Assembly: GCF_932526225.1 (NCBI RefSeq)
Contig: NC_064041.1
Coordinates: 3,710,546 to 3,774,545, forward strand
Direction of reading: 5' to 3'
Source of the DNA: Nematostella vectensis
Lineage: Eukaryota > Cnidaria > Anthozoa > Actiniaria > Edwardsiidae
DNA: 64,000 bases
Positions 59,113-64,000 of this stretch are shown here, piece by piece. Below the pieces are notes generated by a model that made no database searches, was not told the DNA's origin, and saw only the letters and a program-made list of their open reading frames with translations. The position numbers were made by a program, and so were the translations under genes. The first letter of the stretch is position 1, and each line of letters opens with the position of its first letter.

Positions 59113-59272
59113 TGAACGTTTATTGTGTAATGGCGCAAAGCGATTTTACCTGTTAGATTCGTGCACTCATCAAAGGTTTGTTAAATGTCCTTTCCCAGTA
59201 GAAGAAATGAGAAGTCGTTTCAGGAGTCAAGAAAATCTAGGTTTTAATCTGGTTAGCTGGCGCTTTGGATGA

Positions 59273-60972
59273 AAAATTCATTCCTGTGAGAGTGTGAGCC
59301 GAGTACCTGTTAAAGAGGGTGTAGCATTGGTCGACAGAAGTAAACAAATCAGCACTAATGCAGCGACACGCATTTTGGCAATCAAACTTGGTCAATATTA
59401 AAAAACGGCTAATCAAAAAAAATGTTTTTTTTACTCAAAATCCTAATTATGAGATAGACAGTCTACGTGCATTTCAGGCAAGTTTCTGAGAATATTTATC
59501 GCTCTACTTTTTTTAGAGTACAATCAACCACCTTTATGGAAAACCTTTCTTCTAAAACACAAAATTTTAATTTATTTTTAAGATGAATTTTATATATTTA
59601 AAAAAAAAAGAATACGATAATTTTCATTATGATAATTTAGATATAACTACGGTATTCGATAGATTATTGCCAGTCTATCAACCTAATCGAAATATCGCTA
59701 GATCCATACCTGTTTGATCAAAATGTAAGCAAAACGGCGATTTCGAAATTAGATACATAATAAACGGTTAACTAATGCTGGTATGGGAAACAGCAATACC
59801 TTTACTCCCGTTTTGACATTTAATGGGCTAGTCAGAAACAAGTCATCGTTAATGAGAAAAGCAATTTTACAGGTGAATTACAAGTTAATGTACCTTGACT
59901 AAGTCATTTGTTAAAACAATATATCCTTATTATAGATGATATGTACTGTACGAATTGTTTTTTACTTGTTAAATATTCGCGAGCAATGAACTTTCGTGAA
60001 ACCGATATCATCAATTAAGTTAGCATATCACAAAAAAATGTTTTTTTTTTATTAGAATATCACATAAATGCACAAAGCTAAAGGTACTTGGTATTCATTC
60101 ATTAAAGATACAAACAAGGAGAAACAGGATTTGCGGTCAAACATTAGAATATGAATGAACAATATAGCAGGTATAAGCTATGAAGATACAACTTTTTCAA
60201 CGTTGCTGAGTAACATTCCCTGATTCCAATCCTCCTGCTATAAACAAGTCGGAATACCAAAGCTGCGTTTTTTTTTTCCAAATACGAAAGCTAAGAATTT
60301 TTTCCAAATTGCTAAGTTTCTCTTGGGCTGTGAGGGGGCTTATGTTTTGTAAAGGCACAGCGAGAGAGGGATTTAGATTTGAGCCAAAATATAAACAGCT
60401 TGACGCGTTCTGGACGCTTAGACGCGTGAAGACATCGCGAGACCCCTGCTGGGGACTCGCAGTACGAGCCATCGGCAGGACCTACAGAACTACTCGGGCT
60501 AAGAATCTTAATAAAGAAAGATAGAACATCCACCCAGAGACACAAATTGGATCAGTGCGAAAGGATCAACCGTTAGATGAACAGAGCATTTTGGTAACAT
60601 CATTGGCCACGAGGATGCATCACATCTAGATTGAAGAAACAAAAGTTCAGATAAGAAGTGTCCGAAACATGGAAATTTGAAACACGGGGGTTTAAACAAA
60701 GCTGGAACAGTGAATTAATATTTTTGGTAATGTTGGAACGCAGATGTTGTGTAATTGCCTTTTGAAGGGAATGAAAAGCAGGGATAGCGAAACTCTCGGA
60801 GGTGACTGTTAACAGGAAAAACGTTTTTTATTGATAATAACGGATTTTCGCTCATGCAGAACTTACTGGACACAACAACAACAGTCTTAATTAATTGCCG
60901 TATAATTTTTGGAGGACAATATAGAAGTCTTGACGAGCAAGAGCCGTAGGACGTTGTCAATTTTTACAAGAG
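59273..60972. other. AT-rich intergenic, nothing recognised
   Basis: Long A and T runs, no supported gene, RNA or array. A few frames of 60-90 codons at 60197-60699 overlap on both strands without splice or domain support. Confidence 0.4.
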
Positions 60973-61176
60973 ATGGAGAGGCAAGATAGGTCTAAAGAAG
61001 GGAATTCGCTCGGTGAAGTGATATCCAGGCTACATGGGCTGAGGGTGCAGATAGAGGCGATGGAGAGGGAGGTTCAGGGATTACGGCAGGGGTACAGCGG
61101 GTTAAAGAGGAGGGTAAGGAACCTAGAGATGACATCCTCGTGCCATGGATCTAGGAAGACTAGAAACACGGCCTAA
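60973..61176 (+). CDS. Short coiled-coil ORF (67 aa), doubtful
   Basis: ATG to TAA encodes MERQDRSKEGNSLGEV, then a heptad-like LRVQIEAMEREVQGLRQGY and a basic end. The composition is protein-like and unlike the AT-rich flank. It could be a tiny gene or the start of a degraded element's ORF1; there is no poly(A) signal nearby. Confidence 0.3.
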   Translation: MERQDRSKEGNSLGEVISRLHGLRVQIEAMEREVQGLRQGYSGLKRRVRNLEMTSSCHGSRKTRNTA

Positions 61177-61660
61177 AAGTCGGATAGCAGGCGCTCACAG
61201 GGTGGGGGGGGGATTTGCAGAGTGCGCGCGCACCCCTTACCTCTTGGTGGCCAAAAAGTGGGTCATTTCTCTTAAACACGAACGCGCGCTATATAAGGGA
61301 CTTACCTAAAGGTGATGTTACACACGTCGTTTTTTGGCGTCATTTTTCCGCGATACGCTGTTGCGCGGAAAAACGACGAGTGTAACAGGCTCAGATTTGT
61401 TAGTTTTCGGATACGGCAACGTGTTGCGAGTTTTTTATTCGATTTCAAAATCTTGCAACGCTAATTGACGAATATCGACGGAAACGACGCGTGCAACAGG
61501 TCTATGGACAATTTTTCGCGCAACTCCTTCCCAAAGTATCTTTAAACAGATATATCATTGTATTATTATCTAAAACCAGGTAAAAAACATTATTTTTTTA
61601 AAATAGTTTACAAATACATAATCTAATAATACTCTTTTTATAAATCGTTAGTATATTTTA

Positions 61661-61663
<3 letters not shown>

Positions 61664-61710
<47 letters not shown>
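61664..61710. repeat. (AT)n microsatellite
   Basis: About 23 uninterrupted AT dinucleotides. Confidence 0.95.
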
Positions 61711-61715
<5 letters not shown>

Positions 61716-62164
61716 TATGTAATAATAATAATTTTATTTATTATATAGCGCAAAATTCATTATCTTTATGATCTAATGCGCTTAACAACAACTATTATAC
61801 GTGTGCTAAAACTACTAACTATCCTATACTAGCTATAGTAAAAATATATATCTAAAAATACACCAAATTTAATAAATGAGACTTTAAAAGGTTCGGGCGT
61901 TTGTCCTTTGTGCTAAAAACGGTATGTGAATAACTACTTACTAACCGAGAGTTAGGTTATGCCGGGAAATATCAAACTGAGGCTTTGGCGCATCAACGGT
62001 CGAGGTTAGTAAGTTGTTTATTATATGGCTTTTTCAAATAAAAATGACCAGAAGACAAATCAACTTTCGCTTTCGCGCGAATATCGATTAGTTTATCGAT
62101 CGATTTCAAAAAGGCGGGAAAACAAGAAACACTCGCGCGCTGCCAAATCAAAAATGTAAATGAG

Positions 62165-62526
62165 TGAAAAGATTCAACAACAGGTAATTGGACGACTTTT
62201 GGGCTATTTTATTTCTATTTGCACCTTTTGGAAGCTACAGGTTTTATTATAGGTGAAGTTGATCCAAACAATAACAAAGAATTAAGCTCAGATGCCAGTC
62301 TTCACGGCATGAATGGACTGTTTAGTTCGAAAACTCCACGGTATGTAGAGAACAAACTTCTGAAGTAAAATGAAAAGGCCAATCGCTTTGTGCTGCTTTA
62401 TGATTTGATGGAAATATTGCATTAACAAATAACAGGTACTACTTTTATCCTAAAGAGACTTTTCTGGCTGTCTGGGTCTTTACACCAATTGATATATATT
62501 CATTTGCCTTTGTTTATTCGAAATAA
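62165..62526 (+). CDS. Tentative short spliced gene
   Basis: ATGAGTGAAAAGATTCAACAACAG|GTAATT looks like a first exon. TTTTATTATAG|GT opens a coding-like segment (EVDPNNNKELSSDASLHGMN, ending KTPR) with donor CCACG|GTATGT. AATAACAG|G continues YYFYPKETFLAVWVF to TAA at 62524-62526. The last two pieces join in phase, but the first does not join the second in phase, so either the first exon is UTR or a piece is missing. No family recognised. Confidence 0.3.
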
Positions 62527-62532
62527 AAAAAC

Positions 62533-62664
62533 TTAAGCTTTGTATTTCTTGGCTATCGGTGGCGCTCGCCGGCTCGTCGTCTTGTTTTTCTTTTTGTCAA
62601 AATTTTCCTCTTCAATCTCTTCAGGATAATAAAACTCCGACTCAGAGTGCTCGTCCATTCCCAT
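62533..62664 (-). CDS. Tentative 43-aa acidic/basic ORF, convergent with the previous one
   Basis: MGMDEHSESEFYYPEEIEEE, then a lysine-rich stretch and APPIAKKYKA before TAA. The frame has a TAA 13 codons upstream of the ATG. Charge segregation is protein-like, and it could be a last exon. Evidence is weak. Confidence 0.25.
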   Translation of the reverse strand: MGMDEHSESEFYYPEEIEEENFDKKKNKTTSRRAPPIAKKYKA

Positions 62665-63189
62665 TTTTTTGGTGGCTTTGGTTTTTCGGTGGATTTTGTT
62701 TTAGCGAAATTCGTGCAACCGAACAAAACAACACAAAAAAGCTCACTAAATGTCCCGCTCCGGTACGGAAAAAGACGGCCCGCCAACCAACCATTTTTGC
62801 TTCTTCTAGGTGTTAGAATTCGCTACTCGAAAGTTCGCTGTCGCTCATTTAGAAGTTTTAAAGTGGAAAAAAATTTTAAAAAACAGAAGATTGTGAAATT
62901 TTTTTTGTAGGGCAATACGGAATTCCGTAATGCCCTTAGAGACGGGCAATACGGGAATGTCACGACTACCAGTAGCCATATAATAATTGTTTTTTTGCCA
63001 TTTACAGGATGTTTTATTGAGATGCACTCATTTGACATTTGATCCTGACAGTAAAACGAACAATGACTGAATGATACAGCTTAGTCTAGGGACCTGGATT
63101 AGATTGTTATTGACGGTTATTTGCTTAACTATATTTAATACCAATGAACCACTGGGGGGTTATGATACTAATGCAAGCGTATTTGCAAT

Positions 63190-63512
63190 ACAGGCCGTAA
63201 CTAGGGGGGAGGGGGGTGGTTGCAGGGGGTGCGAACGCACCACCCCAAAACGGCCGAAAGTCCATATTCGGTTCTCAATGAGACGTGCTTTTCGTAGACA
63301 AAACTTAAAAGCATAAGCTAGATCACTCCGGTATGTAGCCAAATCCGACAATAAACGTCCCGTGGAGATACTGCAGAGGCATTTTAAACCTTTTTGTTTT
63401 TTCGTGGGTGGTAAGATTTTTATCAGAAAACCTCTCCCTCCCCCAGAAATATTAGGTCCACTTTTTTGGATTTCACATCCCCCCCCCCCCCCCCCCCCAA
63501 AAAAAAAAAATC
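63190..63512. repeat. G-rich and C-rich tracts of MITE-like debris
   Basis: gggggaggggggtggttgca with ggtgcgaacgcacc, a short palindrome, and about 150-300 bases later a run of about 20 C followed by 12 A (63479-63510). Similar G/C-run phrases occur at 57.86, 61.2 and 39.8 kb. Confidence 0.5.
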
Positions 63513-63782
63513 CTGAGAACGGGCCTGCAACATGTGATGTACTTCTGCACCTTCCTGATTCAATCATGGCTGCAACGAGAGCGTTTAAGATGCTTTCGAA
63601 TAGTATTATTTGTACAGCTCTCAAGCATCTACTGTCTCGAGCTCTGTAGGGTAGAAAGAGAGATCCCAAACAAGCAGAGGTCTCATGCCACGCCCAAAAC
63701 GAAGGGGGAGTTATGCCCCCGGGTCTGGACTAAATCATGTGGGATAGCGTCATACCTGTCATACCAGTTATGCGACAAAAAA

Positions 63783-63992
63783 TTACAGCACATCGTGAAT
63801 CAACTCTGCCGTGCGCGCTACATATACGCCACCCTCGTATGACGTCACTGCTAATCTATTGCTGGAGCATGCGCAGTACAGTAGCTGAGCCTTGGGATCC
63901 GTGTGGGAGTCCAGGTCACGGTAAGTTTTCAACTCACTCCCTGATTTGGAGTCCCATATCCTGGTGAATGCAATAGAGGACTTAAGTAACAA
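63783..63992 (-). CDS. Possible WD-repeat exon at the right edge
   Basis: The minus frame contains TRIWDSKSGSELKTYRD and later LLYCACSSNRLAVTSYEGGV, both resembling WD40 strand d/a-b patterns (IWD at the blade end, LAVTS.EGGV). TGCATTCACCAG just before GATATGGGAC is a good acceptor. Against it, GTAAGT on the opposite strand at 63921 is also a good donor, and no further blade is visible. Confidence 0.33.
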   Translation of the reverse strand: MLLKSSIAFTRIWDSKSGSELKTYRDLDSHTDPKAQLLYCACSSNRLAVTSYEGGVYVARTAELIHDVL

Positions 63993-64000
63993 GGCGACCA

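Noticed and set aside
58979-59272. 97-codon plus frame
   Set aside because: Overlaps the arm of a fold-back repeat and lacks domains.

Overview
The window is metazoan nuclear DNA. Its genes have spliceosomal introns with GT/AG ends. They include a Cys-loop receptor with the animal exon layout, an intronless rhodopsin-class GPCR and a MANSC-like exon. Short inverted-repeat transposons and minisatellites are very abundant. This suits an invertebrate and I think an anthozoan cnidarian of the Nematostella type, but the species call is inference. No prokaryotic operons, CRISPR arrays, rRNA or tRNA genes were recognised.

Layout. 1-28.4 kb holds a cluster of coiled-coil genes. Gene A (minus, 1-4104) is one open exon running off the left edge. 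Gene B (minus, 6844-14587) has four exons whose phases all match (1564 aa). A small two-exon coiled-coil gene is minus, 16896-17579 (168 aa). Gene C (plus, 22469-28374) has three phase-matched exons (1507 aa). B and C share a giant 5' exon followed by short 3' exons and look like diverged relatives. 28.4-34.8 kb is gene-poor and holds several inverted-repeat elements, including a decayed DDE transposon with long arms. A peptide-receptor-like GPCR lies at 34870-35928 (minus). 36-40 kb is repeats.

40349-57232 (minus) is one 12-exon nicotinic-acetylcholine-receptor-like gene assembled here exon by exon; all phases agree and the total is 1866 nt (621 aa plus stop). Between the signal-peptide exon and the ligand-binding exons lie two extra symmetric phase 1-1 exons. 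One encodes a MANSC-like cysteine domain and the other a Ser/Thr/Pro-rich linker, which would give a MANSC-nAChR architecture. 57.3-64 kb is mostly repeats (LINE 3' end, fold-back element, AT repeat), with weak candidates near 60.97, 62.2, 62.6 and 63.9 kb.

The most unusual feature is shared by several genes. Minisatellites repeatedly start at exon ends and copy the splice junction itself. About 70 copies of a 71-72 bp unit carry the pre-M4 exon end plus its 5' splice site. About 41 copies of a 22 bp unit carry the donor of gene C exon 2. Further arrays copy the donor and the acceptor of the receptor's post-M3 exon, and a two-copy donor duplication follows its fourth ligand-binding-region exon. 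The intended sites therefore sit beside tens of near-identical decoys.
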